This document shows positions 25,561 to 33,908 of a stretch of 64,000 nt of DNA, piece by piece. Both the position numbers and the translations under genes were made by a program. The stretch covers positions 65,902 to 129,901 of the forward strand of contig NZ_JALJZY010000007.1 of assembly GCF_024171525.1 (NCBI RefSeq), written 5' to 3'. Source of the stretch: Neisseriaceae bacterium HSC-16F19. Lineage in GTDB: Bacteria > Pseudomonadota > Gammaproteobacteria > Burkholderiales > Neisseriaceae. Position 1 is the stretch's first letter; each line of letters begins with the position of its first letter. The notes below the pieces were generated by a model that saw only the letters and a program-made list of their open reading frames with translations, did no database searches and was not told where the DNA came from.

Positions 25561-25926
25561 ATGCAAGAACAATTACTGACTTCCGTACTGAGCGATTTGA
25601 ACAGCTCATCTTCAGATATCACTGCTTCTGCTGTTATTTCTACCGACGGTCTGCCCGTCGCAGCACTGCTGCCGCGTGGTATCGATGCCGACCGCGTGGG
25701 TGCGATGTCTGCAGCCCTGTTGGCTTTGGGTAACCGTACTGCCCGCGAGCTGCAATGCGGCGAGTTGGAGCAAGTGATGGTCAAAGGCAAACACGGCTAT
25801 ATTTTGCTGATTCAAGCCAGTGCCGATACCGTGCTGGCCATTACTGCCAACGAAAATGCCAAGCTGGGTCTGATCCTGCTGGATGCCCGCCGCGCCGCCA
25901 AGAGCATCATCGATATTTATCGTTAA
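25561..25926 (+). CDS. Roadblock/LC7-domain protein (MglB-like)
   Basis: A 121-residue single-domain Roadblock protein: strand TASAVISTDGLPVAALLP (residues about 21-38), helix VGAMSAALLALGNRTAREL, strands LEQVMVKGKHGYILLIQA and DTVLAITANENAKLGLIL, closing helix AKSIIDIYR. Roadblock dimers bind and stimulate small GTPases (MglB on MglA). A GAGAG site precedes the ATG; the 66-base gap from the previous gene is the largest within the last three genes. A strong terminator at 26058 closes the operon. Confidence 0.9.
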   Translation: MQEQLLTSVLSDLNSSSSDITASAVISTDGLPVAALLPRGIDADRVGAMSAALLALGNRTARELQCGELEQVMVKGKHGYILLIQASADTVLAITANENAKLGLILLDARRAAKSIIDIYR

Positions 25927-26057
25927 GCAGTTGCCGTATTGGCCGGTATAGTGGGCCGATACCTTGCTGGGCTAGTGCATATCCTTGTATCACAGGATGG
26001 GGCGCACTATAACCAAAAATAAAGCGATAAATCTATATAAAACAGATGCCTAATGGG

Positions 26058-26093
26058 AATCTGCCTATTGTGTCAGACAATGGGCAGATTTTT
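26058..26093 (+). terminator. Terminator of the GTPase/Roadblock operon
   Basis: A 13-bp stem AATCTGCCTATTG/CAATGGGCAGATT with one G-U pair, short loop and TTTTT, 130 bases past the Roadblock gene and before the exonuclease start. Confidence 0.88.
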
Positions 26094-26119
26094 GTTGTTG
26101 GTATTTTTAGAAGTAAATC

Positions 26120-27985
26120 ATGAGCAAACACATTTTTTATGAAGAATCCGGCCAGTTTAAGGCGGCGGTGATTGTGCAGCAGAACGAGGCCACTTATTTG
26201 GTCGATACCCTGCACGGCAAGCGCAGCAAGGTGAAGGCCAACCATGTTTTCCTCACCTTTGACGGCGACCCGGAGGCGTTTTTGCAGGCCGCTGCGGCAG
26301 CCGCCGCCGAAATCGATACCGATTTGCTGTGGGAGGTGTGCGGCAGCGAGGAATTCAGCGGCGAAGAGGCGGCACGCGAGTATTTCGGTGCGGCGCCGCA
26401 GGCGGCCGAATATGCGGGTACGCTGATGGCCCTGTATGCCGCGCCGGTGTATTTTCATAAAAAAAGCAAAGGTGTATTTAAAGCCGTACTGGAAGAAACC
26501 CTGAAGCAGGCATTGCAGGCACTGGAGCGCAAAAAGCAGCAGGATGCGCAACTGGAGGCTTGGGTGACGGAAATGGCGGCGGGCAGGCTGCCTGAAGCGG
26601 TGGCGGCGGATTTGCGCAGCATTTTGCATATGCCGGACAAGCAAAGCCTGACTTATAAAGCCTTTACCAAGGCGGCCGAGGCGCACAAGCACAGCCCTTT
26701 GGCGTGGGCGCAGCATTTGGGCGGGGTGACCTCCTTGCCGCAATATTTTTTGGACGGCTTTTTGTGCAAGCATTTCCCTAAAGGCACGGATTGGGCGGCT
26801 CAGGATGTGCCGCCCTTGCCGGATTTGCCCGAGGCCGATGTGCAGGCGTTTTCCATAGACGGTGTCGACACCACCGAAATCGACGATGCCTTGAGCGTGA
26901 CCCTGCTGGACAACGGCCATCGCCGCATCGGCATTCATATTGCCGCGCCTTCCTTGGTGGTGCAGGCCGATGATGCCGCGGAGACGGAAATTTTTGCCCG
27001 CCAGAGCACGGTGTATTACCCCGGCGGCAAAATCACCATGCTGCCTGAAAACTGGATTGCCGCCTTCAGTCTGGATACCGGCGGCTTCCGTCCGGCGGTG
27101 AGTCTGTATGCGGAGGTGGATGCGGATTTTCAAGTACTGGCGCTGGAAAGCCGCGTCGAGCGGGTGTGGATCGCCGACAATCTGCGCATCGAAGCGATTG
27201 AGGCCGCCTTCCAGCCGCAGGCAGCGCGTGAGGAAGCCGAGGCGTTTCCGCACCAACAGGCGCTGAACTGGCTCTACGATTTTGCCATCGCGCAGCAGAA
27301 AGCCCGCGGCAAATACGAGCCGGAGCGTCCGCCGCAATACGATTACAGCATTGATTTTGATGCCGGGGGCAGGGTGTGCATTGCCCGGCGCGAGCGCGGT
27401 TCACCCATAGATACCGTGGTGAGCGAGATGATGATTTTGGCCAACAGCACTTGGGCCAAGATGCTGGACGAGGCCGGATTGCCGGGCCTGTTCCGCATCC
27501 AGACCACCGGCAAGGTGCGCATGAGCACCCAGGCGCAAGAGCATGTCGGCTTGGGCTTGCAGCACTATGCCTGGTTTACCTCGCCCTTGCGCCGCGCCGC
27601 CGATTATATCAATCAGAAACAGCTGCTCAGCCTGCTGCTGCCGGATACCGCGCCGCGCTTCCAGCCCAAAGACGCCATGCTGTTTGCCGCGGTGGGTCAG
27701 TTTGAGTCTGCCCATGCGGTGTATGGCGATTTCCAGCGCCAGATGGAAGCCTATTGGAGTTTGGTGTATATCCGGGAACAGGGCTTGCGCGAGCTGACGG
27801 CGGTGGTATTGAAAGAGGAGTTGGTGCGCATCGAAGGTCTGCCTTTGGTGGCACGCGCAACGGGCATTCCTTTTGAAACCCTGCCCAAAACCCGCATCAA
27901 GCTGGCGGTGGGGGCGATTGATTTGGCCACGCAGAGCATCGGTTTGCAGTATGTGACGGTTTTGCCCTTGGAAACCGCAGTTTAG
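26120..27985 (+). CDS. RNase II/R-type exoribonuclease (RNB domain)
   Basis: A 621-residue 3'-5' exoribonuclease. The RNB catalytic region includes FSIDGVDTTEIDDALSVTL near residue 252 (metal-binding aspartates), RIGIHIAAPSLVV, the STVYYPGGKITMLP stretch and the WFTSPLRRAADYIN signature near 495. The N-terminal 200 residues are not the classic cold-shock pair, and the C-terminal S1-like part is short; this is the shorter betaproteobacterial type rather than E. coli RNase R. It stands alone after the operon terminator, and an ATACCAAT-ended Correia-like element follows its stop by 7 bases. Confidence 0.88.
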   Translation: MSKHIFYEESGQFKAAVIVQQNEATYLVDTLHGKRSKVKANHVFLTFDGDPEAFLQAAAAAAAEIDTDLLWEVCGSEEFSGEEAAREYFGAAPQAAEYAGTLMALYAAPVYFHKKSKGVFKAVLEETLKQALQALERKKQQDAQLEAWVTEMAAGRLPEAVAADLRSILHMPDKQSLTYKAFTKAAEAHKHSPLAWAQHLGGVTSLPQYFLDGFLCKHFPKGTDWAAQDVPPLPDLPEADVQAFSIDGVDTTEIDDALSVTLLDNGHRRIGIHIAAPSLVVQADDAAETEIFARQSTVYYPGGKITMLPENWIAAFSLDTGGFRPAVSLYAEVDADFQVLALESRVERVWIADNLRIEAIEAAFQPQAAREEAEAFPHQQALNWLYDFAIAQQKARGKYEPERPPQYDYSIDFDAGGRVCIARRERGSPIDTVVSEMMILANSTWAKMLDEAGLPGLFRIQTTGKVRMSTQAQEHVGLGLQHYAWFTSPLRRAADYINQKQLLSLLLPDTAPRFQPKDAMLFAAVGQFESAHAVYGDFQRQMEAYWSLVYIREQGLRELTAVVLKEELVRIEGLPLVARATGIPFETLPKTRIKLAVGAIDLATQSIGLQYVTVLPLETAV

Positions 27986-27992
27986 GCGAATA

Positions 27993-28094
27993 ATACCAAT
28001 CTAAAAAATAATCTAACTTCGTTGTCTCACCTTGCCGTACTACTTGTACTGTCTTCGGCTCGCCGCCTTGTTATCTTATTTTTTGAATTGGTAT
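27993..28094. repeat. Correia-like core with ATACCAAT ends (CREE-3)
   Basis: 102 bases with ends ATACCAATCTAAAAAATAA and inverted TTATTTTTTGAATTGGTAT. The centre, CCTTGCCGTACTACTTGTAC followed by TGTCTTCGGCTCGCCGCCTTG, is the Correia core. Same core, different ends from the other copies. Confidence 0.8.
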
Positions 28095-28105
28095 AAGCAT
28101 TCGTT

Positions 28106-28152
28106 CAGGCTGCCTGAAAAGCACAAAAGCGTTTTCAGGCAGCCTTGTTTTT
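28106..28152 (+). terminator. Inverted DUS pair with T-tract before dnaJ
   Basis: CAGGCTGCCTGAAAA, loop, TTTTCAGGCAGCCTTG and a long T-run; acts on transcripts from the exonuclease gene. Confidence 0.75.
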
Positions 28153-28240
28153 TTGCGAAACGGCTCTATATTGGGCGGCAGTCAATTCAAACCGCCGTAT
28201 CCATGACCCTACGGCGGCCCTTATTTCGGAAAGAAACCCT

Positions 28241-29362
28241 ATGAGTGAACGCGATTTTTACGAAGTGCTGGGTGTGTCGCGCAGTGCTTCGGACGATGAA
28301 ATCAAAAAAGCCTACCGCAAGCTGGCGATGAAATACCACCCCGACCGCAATCCCGACAATCCGGAGGCGGAGGCCAAATTTAAAGAGGTGCAGAAAGCCT
28401 ACGATATTCTGTCGGACGCACAGAAAAAAGCCGCTTACGACCAATACGGCCATGCCGGTGTCGATCCCAATATGGGCGGCGGCGCGGGCGGCTTCGGCGG
28501 TTTTGGCGGCGGAGCCTTCGATTTCGGCGATATTTTCAGCCAGATGTTCGGCGCCGGTGCGGGCGGCCGTCAGCCCAATTTCCAGGGCGCGGACCTGCAA
28601 TACAGCATGGAAATCAGCCTCGAAGAGGCGGCGCGCGGGGTGAAGAAAACCATCACCATTCCCGCGCATGAAGAGTGCGACATCTGCCACGGCAGCGGCG
28701 CCAAACCGGGCACCAGCGCCTCGGTGTGCGGCACTTGCGGCGGCAGCGGCACCGTGCATGTGCGCCAGGCCATTTTCCATATGCAGCAAACCTGTCCCAC
28801 CTGTCACGGCAGCGGCAAGCAGATTAAAGATCCGTGTGTGAAATGCCACGGCGCAGGCCAGGTGAAAACCCGCAAAACCGTGGATGTGTCCATTCCGGCG
28901 GGCATAGACGACGGCCAGCGCATCCGCCTGAGCGGCGAGGGCGAGCCGGGCAGCAACGGTGCGCCGGCGGGTGATTTGTATGTGCTGGTGCGGGTGCGCC
29001 CGCACGGGGTGTTTGAACGCGACGGCATGGATTTGCATTGCGAACTGCCCATCAGCTTTACCGTGGCCGCGCTCGGCGGCGAGGTGGAAGTGCCGACCCT
29101 GGAAGGCCGTGTCAAACTGAATATCCCCAAAGAAACCCAAACCGGCCGCCGCATGCGCGTGCGCGGCAAGGGGGTGAAATCGGTGCGCTCGGCAGCCGTG
29201 GGCGATTTGTACTGCCATGTGGTGGTGGAAACGCCGGTGAATCTGACCGAGCGCCAAAAAGAACTGCTGGAAGAGTTTGAAAAAATCTCCACCGGCTTGG
29301 ACCGCGCACAGACGCCGCGGCAGAAATCGTTTATGGACAAGCTGCGCGATTTGTTTGAATAA
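28241..29362 (+). CDS. dnaJ: Chaperone DnaJ
   Basis: Hsp40 co-chaperone that delivers substrates to DnaK and stimulates its ATPase. The 373-residue protein has the J domain with HPD (about residues 33-35), a Gly/Phe-rich linker (about 76-110), four CxxCxGxG zinc repeats (CDICHGSG, CGTCGGSG, CPTCHGSG, CVKCHGAG), and the C-terminal substrate and dimer domains. The start at 28241 has GGAAAG upstream; 32 extra in-frame codons before it are not part of the family. dnaK is not in the window. A DUS terminator follows at 29381. Confidence 0.97.
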   Translation: MSERDFYEVLGVSRSASDDEIKKAYRKLAMKYHPDRNPDNPEAEAKFKEVQKAYDILSDAQKKAAYDQYGHAGVDPNMGGGAGGFGGFGGGAFDFGDIFSQMFGAGAGGRQPNFQGADLQYSMEISLEEAARGVKKTITIPAHEECDICHGSGAKPGTSASVCGTCGGSGTVHVRQAIFHMQQTCPTCHGSGKQIKDPCVKCHGAGQVKTRKTVDVSIPAGIDDGQRIRLSGEGEPGSNGAPAGDLYVLVRVRPHGVFERDGMDLHCELPISFTVAALGGEVEVPTLEGRVKLNIPKETQTGRRMRVRGKGVKSVRSAAVGDLYCHVVVETPVNLTERQKELLEEFEKISTGLDRAQTPRQKSFMDKLRDLFE

Positions 29363-29380
29363 ATAGGAATGCACCGACAC

Positions 29381-29415
29381 AAGGCTGCCTGAAAATATTT
29401 CAGGCAGCCTTCTTT
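29381..29415. terminator. Inverted DUS terminator after dnaJ
   Basis: AAGGCTGCCTGAAA, 3-base loop, TTTCAGGCAGCCTT and TCTTT. Confidence 0.8.
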
Positions 29416-29449
29416 AATAATGAGTGGAGCTTATCTATACGCTCTAATC

Positions 29450-29500
29450 ATTTAAAAGTAAGAACGATACGACGTTGCTGCCGTGCATGAAAAACACCGT
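29450..29500. repeat. Correia-like left-end remnant
   Basis: TCATTTAAAAGTAAGAACGA followed by TACGACGTTGCTGCC matches the left end and first core bases of the other copies, then the similarity stops. A decayed or truncated copy next to the orphan gene's stop. Confidence 0.6.
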
Positions 29501-29513
29501 ATTTTGATTATAT

Positions 29514-30101
29514 TTAATAAACCAACAATACGCCTGAATGATAATCGAAGCTTGGTAAGGATTTATCTTTGACAAAGCCTACGGGGTTGTAGCCGCTTTC
29601 ATGATAGGGTGTATTAGGTAACCATCCGCAGGGCAGGTAGCCCGCATTTAAAATGGCTAACAGATTGCCGCCCACATCCATACGTAGCTGAGGCTTGGCG
29701 CGTTGCATAAAAAATTCCATAAAAGCACTGATGACAATGCCCAGCAGCACATGACTCCATACCGTTTCAGGCAGTTGCTTTGTCGAAATTTTTTGTAGCA
29801 GATAGGGCTTATGTGCATCAAAGGCGTGCGTGACGGCCCGTGCCAACGGGTTGGTATCAAAACCATTCATTTTTTGACGTGCAAAGGCAAACAAGGCATT
29901 GCGCGTTTTTAAATCAAAAATTTCAAAGTCGGCGGAAGTAATACTTGATTCAAGGTGTTTGGCATCGGCGAGTGCTTGAATGTTGAAGGGTGAGTCCAAC
30001 TTGCTATGGTCTGCTAATGTGCCGACATTGTTCAGCCAAGCACTTACATCAAGTGTGGGCATAAACACAGTCAATGCTTCATCGATGCTGTATGTACTCA
30101 T
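29514..30101 (-). CDS. Orphan protein of unknown function, AT-richer than neighbours
   Basis: A 195-residue protein I do not recognise. No signal peptide; one hydrophobic stretch, VWSHVLLGIVISAFMEFFM (about residues 114-132), may be a membrane helix or a buried core helix. The C-terminus is rich in Gly, Pro and Tyr (AGYLPCGWLPNTPYHESGY). Its DNA is visibly AT-richer than dnaJ and ampG on either side, and it is bracketed by two DUS hairpins and Correia-like pieces. It looks like an acquired cargo gene; an immunity-type protein is possible, but nothing in the sequence shows it. Confidence 0.65.
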   Translation of the reverse strand: MSTYSIDEALTVFMPTLDVSAWLNNVGTLADHSKLDSPFNIQALADAKHLESSITSADFEIFDLKTRNALFAFARQKMNGFDTNPLARAVTHAFDAHKPYLLQKISTKQLPETVWSHVLLGIVISAFMEFFMQRAKPQLRMDVGGNLLAILNAGYLPCGWLPNTPYHESGYNPVGFVKDKSLPSFDYHSGVLLVY

Positions 30102-30181
30102 GGTTTTCTGGGATAGTGTTATGAGACCAATGGGGCTTTGAAAGTTTGTGTCATTATTGAATATTTTGGTAGAGCGCTGTC

Positions 30182-30215
30182 AAGGCTGCCTGAAAATATT
30201 TCAGGCAGCCTTTTT
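30182..30215. terminator. Inverted DUS hairpin with T-tract
   Basis: AAGGCTGCCTGAAA, short loop, TTTCAGGCAGCCTTTTT; nearly identical to the hairpin at 29381, so the orphan gene sits between two like hairpins. Confidence 0.75.
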
Positions 30216-30328
30216 GGTGTATGATGCCTGCCGTTTTGCCGGTCTGTATCGGCAATATCCTCTGACTATATCAATGCAAAAATAATCTAACGCGGATAAG
30301 TTTTCTTGGTCATGCGATTATCTCTATC

Positions 30329-30403
30329 AAGATCCTGCGACTGCGCGCAGGATGACCACATCCCGTCATTCTGCGCGCAGCGTCAGCAGAGTTGCAGAAT
30401 CTG
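30329..30403 (+). repeat. 75-bp dyad repeat, copy 2
   Basis: AAGATCCTGCGACTGCGCGC, AGGATGAC, then CCCGTCATTCTGCGCGCAGC and GTTGCAGAATCTG. Same order as copies 1, 3 and 4. Confidence 0.75.
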
Positions 30404-30445
30404 TTTCCCGTTTTCAGGCAGCTTATGGCTTTTAGGTTTGATTTG

Positions 30446-30626
30446 ATAGTCGACTAACACAGAACGAGACAAGGCAGCAAAAAAGCCGCGAGCGCAGCGA
30501 AGTCCCGCGGGACAGACAGTACAGATAGTACGGAGCTGATTTTGTTGTCGCTTTAGCGGCTTACAAAAATCGCTCTCTTCGAGCCTGGCGCAGTAACGCC
30601 GTATCGTGCTGTGTTAAATGACTATA
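30446..30626. repeat. Correia-like element, long form (CREE-4)
   Basis: 181 bases from ATAGTCGACTAACACAGAACGA to GTTAAATGACTATA with the long-form insert. It ends 27 bases before the ampG start, so any promoter within it would drive ampG. Confidence 0.85.
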
Positions 30627-30653
30627 AATTGATATTACTGAAGTGAATTGTAT

Positions 30654-32195
30654 ATGAATACTCCCGCCCCCCGTTCTTGGTCGCAGGCCGCAGCCGTGTA
30701 TCTCGACCGCCGCGCCGTCACCATGCTCTTGCTCGGCTTTTCCGCCGGTATGCCGATTTTGCTGATTTTCTCCAGCCTGTCTTTGTGGCTGCGCGAAGCC
30801 GGGGTGGAACGCAGCACGGTGACCATGTTCAGTTGGGCGGCGCTGGCCTATTCCTTTAAGTTTATTTGGGCGCCGCTGATTGATGCCCTGCCGGTGCCGC
30901 TGCTGTCGCGTCTGTTGGGACGTCGTCGCGGCTGGCTGCTGGTGGCGCAGGTGCTGATTATCTGCGGCATGGTGGCCATGTCCATGGTGGATCCGCAAGC
31001 ACCCGGCCAGCTGGCCTATATGGCTGCTGCCGCCGTGTTATTGGGCTTTTCTTCGGCTACCCAGGATGTGGTCATCGATGCTTACCGCATCGAGTTGGCG
31101 CCGGAAGATGCCGCCATGCAGGCGGTGATGTCGTCCACCTATCTGGCCGGATACCGCATTGCCATGGTGGTGGCCGGTGCCGGGGCGCTGTATCTGGCCG
31201 AAGGTTTGGGCTCGACCAAAGAGCATTACGTCTATGCTGCTTGGCAAACGACCTATCTGATCATGGCGGCGGTGATGTTCGTGGGTGTGGCCACCACTGT
31301 GTGCGTGCGCGAACCGGCGGTGGGGCAGCGGCGCGAACTGTCGGTGCCGGCCAACGAATACCTGCGCCTGGTACTGGTGTTTGTGTTGAGCGTGGCGGTG
31401 TTTGTGGCGGTGTTTGCGGCCGCCGCCCGGGTGATGTTTAAGGACTTGGATCCCTTGCTGGGTTTCTTGCAGGAGGCGGTGCGTCTGGCGCTGGCCTTGA
31501 GTGGTGCCGGACTGACGGGCTGGCTGCTGGTCAAGCTGGGCGCGGTATCCAAGGAAACCGCTTACCGCACCTGGGTGGAGCCGGTGGTGGACTTTTTCAC
31601 CCGTTACGGCCGCTCGGCCTTGTGGGTGTTGGCGCTGATCGGTCTCTACCGCATTTCCGATGTGGTGGCCGGGGTGATTTCCAATGTGTTTTATGAAGAC
31701 CTGGGTTTCACCAAAATCCAAATTGCCAATGCGGTAAAAACCGTAGGCGTGTTGATGGTGATTGTGGGCGGCTTTCTCGGCGGTCTGCTGGCGCAGCGCA
31801 TGTCGCTGGTGAAACTGCTGGCCCTGGGCGCAGTGCTGGCCTCGCTGACCAATTTCCTGTTTGTATTGCTGGCCTGGCGCGGCAACGATGCGCTGTTTTT
31901 GTATCTGGCGGTGATGATCGACAATCTGGCGGTGGGCATTGCCGGTTCGGCCTTTATCGCCTTTATGTCGGCGCTGACCAATATCCGTTTTACCGCCGTG
32001 CAGTTTGCCATTTTCAGCTCGCTGATGACGCTGCTGCCCAAAACCCTGGGCGGTTATTCCGGCGCCATGGTGGACAATATCGGCTATCCGGCCTTCTTTA
32101 CTTTTACCGCGCTCATCGGCCTGCCGGTGTTGTGGCTGGTGTATCAGGTGGGTAAACGTATGGACAGTTTGGGGAAACCGCCGACGGCGGAATAG
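30654..32195 (+). CDS. ampG: AmpG-family muropeptide permease
   Basis: Imports GlcNAc-anhydro-muropeptides released by lytic transglycosylases such as MltA for cell-wall recycling. The 513-residue protein has about 14 hydrophobic helices and the AmpG signatures AGMPILLIFSSLSLWLREAG, IWAPLIDALP and SSATQDVVIDAYRIE. I chose the ATG at 30654 (MNTPAPRSWSQ). No classical ribosome-binding site stands out; a Correia-like element lies directly upstream. ampD and ampC are not in the window. Confidence 0.93.
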   Translation: MNTPAPRSWSQAAAVYLDRRAVTMLLLGFSAGMPILLIFSSLSLWLREAGVERSTVTMFSWAALAYSFKFIWAPLIDALPVPLLSRLLGRRRGWLLVAQVLIICGMVAMSMVDPQAPGQLAYMAAAAVLLGFSSATQDVVIDAYRIELAPEDAAMQAVMSSTYLAGYRIAMVVAGAGALYLAEGLGSTKEHYVYAAWQTTYLIMAAVMFVGVATTVCVREPAVGQRRELSVPANEYLRLVLVFVLSVAVFVAVFAAAARVMFKDLDPLLGFLQEAVRLALALSGAGLTGWLLVKLGAVSKETAYRTWVEPVVDFFTRYGRSALWVLALIGLYRISDVVAGVISNVFYEDLGFTKIQIANAVKTVGVLMVIVGGFLGGLLAQRMSLVKLLALGAVLASLTNFLFVLLAWRGNDALFLYLAVMIDNLAVGIAGSAFIAFMSALTNIRFTAVQFAIFSSLMTLLPKTLGGYSGAMVDNIGYPAFFTFTALIGLPVLWLVYQVGKRMDSLGKPPTAE

Positions 32196-32858
32196 GGTAG
32201 AGGCCGTACTGTCTACACAAATATTAAGGCTGCCTGAAAACACAAATTAATGCCGCTTTGTAGTGTACATAGCGCCACGTTACACTTTGTGCTTCATGGC
32301 CGCATGGCCACCTTCTTTTCTTTGCGCCGCCAAAGAAAAGAAGGCAAAAGAAAGGCGGCCGCGGTTGCAGGTTTGCTGCGCAAACTTCCCTCACTGCACA
32401 CGGTTTTTCGGGCGGGCAACAACTCGCAGCTGCGCTGCTCAAACAGATTTGCCCTTGTTCCCCGAAAAAAACCGCGCTCCGTTCGGCTGCGCCAGCGGAT
32501 AGGGCTGTAGCCGTAAACGCGCCGGGTTAAAGTGATGAATACCGGTGCCGACGAAAGTACATCTTTTCGGTAACTTAAATTTGTGTAGATACCTATAGAT
32601 ACAAACCGTTCAGACGGGTGCAGTTCGCAAAAGCAGCTGCGCCCGTTGTATTTTTGCGACGCTCCCGGCGTTGCACCCGTGTTGCCAAGCAACTGCGCTC
32701 TTGGATAAATAATGCTTGCGCTTGATGTTGCTGATTATAAGCCGGTTTTTGTTTTATAAAAGGCTGCGGCGGTTTTTTCAGGCAGCCTGTGCGGTGCGTC
32801 ACACTGATTAACCCATCCTATACGCAGGCTGCCTGAACAGCCCGTATCCGTGCTTATT
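32196..32858. other. Gene-free stretch with a recurrent hairpin module
   Basis: At 32311-32344 CCTTCTTTTCTTTG and CAAAGAAAAGAAGG form a perfect 14-bp hairpin with loop CGCCGC. The sequence to about 32520 encodes spurious Arg/Lys/Cys-rich peptides in several frames. I know similar modules from intergenic regions of many proteobacteria. Two opposed DUS words follow (32776 and 32826). Confidence 0.55.
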
Positions 32859-32888
32859 TTGACTTTGCACTTGAAATATATCTATAAT
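32859..32888 (+). promoter_or_regulatory. Predicted promoter of the str operon
   Basis: TTGACT (32859-32864), 18-base spacer, perfect TATAAT (32883-32888). Initiation near 32895 would give a leader of about 50 bases before rpsL. Confidence 0.85.
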
Positions 32889-32947
32889 TCCGCTCTTGCC
32901 GACATGGTGTCGACAAGTTTTAAGTATGACCTCAACAGGAAGAAAAT

Positions 32948-33319
32948 ATGCCTACTATTAACCAATTGGTACGCAAAGGACGTAAAGCACCGATTTACGT
33001 CAATAAAGTACCGGCTCTGGAGGCTTGCCCCCAGAAACGCGGTGTGTGCACCCGTGTGTACACCACCACTCCGAAAAAACCGAACTCAGCCCTGCGTAAA
33101 GTGTGCAAAGTGCGTCTGACCAACGGCTACGAAGTGATTTCGTACATCGGCGGTGAAGGCCACAACCTGCAAGAGCACAGCGTGGTACTGATTCGCGGCG
33201 GTCGTGTAAAAGACTTGCCGGGTGTGCGTTACCACACCGTTCGCGGCTCTTTGGACACTGCCGGTGTGAAAGACCGTAAACAAGCCCGTTCCAAATACGG
33301 TGCCAAACGTCCTAAGTAA
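32948..33319 (+). CDS. rpsL: Ribosomal protein uS12
   Basis: Decoding-centre protein of the 30S subunit. The 123-residue product has the signature TTPKKPNSALRKVCKVRLTN with streptomycin-relevant Lys43, and GGRVKDLPGVRYHTVRG with Lys88 and the methylated Asp89 position. Both lysines are wild type, so nothing in this gene predicts streptomycin resistance. AGGAAG precedes the ATG. First gene of the str operon. Confidence 0.99.
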   Translation: MPTINQLVRKGRKAPIYVNKVPALEACPQKRGVCTRVYTTTPKKPNSALRKVCKVRLTNGYEVISYIGGEGHNLQEHSVVLIRGGRVKDLPGVRYHTVRGSLDTAGVKDRKQARSKYGAKRPK

Positions 33320-33419
33320 TCTCTTAGGATGCGTAGGCGGCGCGAGCCGTCGAGTAAGTGAATGCCCGGCTGGGTATTCATGGGCATGAGGCCCGACTGA
33401 ATAGATTAAAGGAATTAAA

Positions 33420-33890
33420 ATGCCAAGACGTAGAGAAGTCCCCAAACGCGACGTATTGCCGGATCCGAAGTTCGGCAGCGTTGAACTGACCAAATTCATG
33501 AACGTGTTGATGATCGACGGCAAAAAAGCCGTTGCCGAACGCATTGTGTACGGCGCATTGGCACAAGTCGAGAAAAAAACCGGCAAAGCCGCCATTGAAG
33601 TGTTCAATGAAGCCATCGCCAATGCCAAACCCGTGGTGGAAGTGAAAAGCCGCCGCGTGGGTGGTGCCAACTACCAAGTCCCTGTTGAGGTTCGTCCGGC
33701 ACGCCGTTTGGCCCTGGCCATGCGCTGGGTGCGCGATGCCGCCCGCAAGCGTGGCGAAAAATCCATGGATTTGCGTCTGGCCGGCGAATTGATCGATGCG
33801 GCCGAAGGCCGTGGCGGCGCCCTGAAAAAACGCGAAGAAGTACACCGCATGGCCGAAGCCAACAAAGCCTTCTCTCACTTCCGTTTCTAA
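33420..33890 (+). CDS. rpsG: Ribosomal protein uS7
   Basis: Primary 16S rRNA-binding protein of the 30S head. 156 residues, MPRRREVPKRDVLPDPKFGS at the start and EEVHRMAEANKAFSHFRF at the end, both typical. An AAAGGAATTAAA site precedes the ATG. In enterobacteria S7 represses its own operon from the rpsL-rpsG spacer; here that spacer is 100 bases and could fold, but I cannot confirm the binding structure by eye. Confidence 0.99.
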   Translation: MPRRREVPKRDVLPDPKFGSVELTKFMNVLMIDGKKAVAERIVYGALAQVEKKTGKAAIEVFNEAIANAKPVVEVKSRRVGGANYQVPVEVRPARRLALAMRWVRDAARKRGEKSMDLRLAGELIDAAEGRGGALKKREEVHRMAEANKAFSHFRF

Positions 33891-33908
33891 TATTGAAAGG
33901 CGTATATC

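Larger units (their letters stand above)
30102..30653. other. 552-base gene-free stretch full of repeats
   Basis: Contains, in order, an inverted DUS hairpin (30182-30215), the second 75-bp dyad repeat (30329-30403) and a long Correia-like element (30446-30626). I see no open frame with coding character. Confidence 0.6.

Noticed and set aside
32250..32510. Basic, Cys-containing small proteins in two overlapping frames
   Set aside because: The sequence is a hairpin-bearing intergenic module; several frames stay open by composition only.
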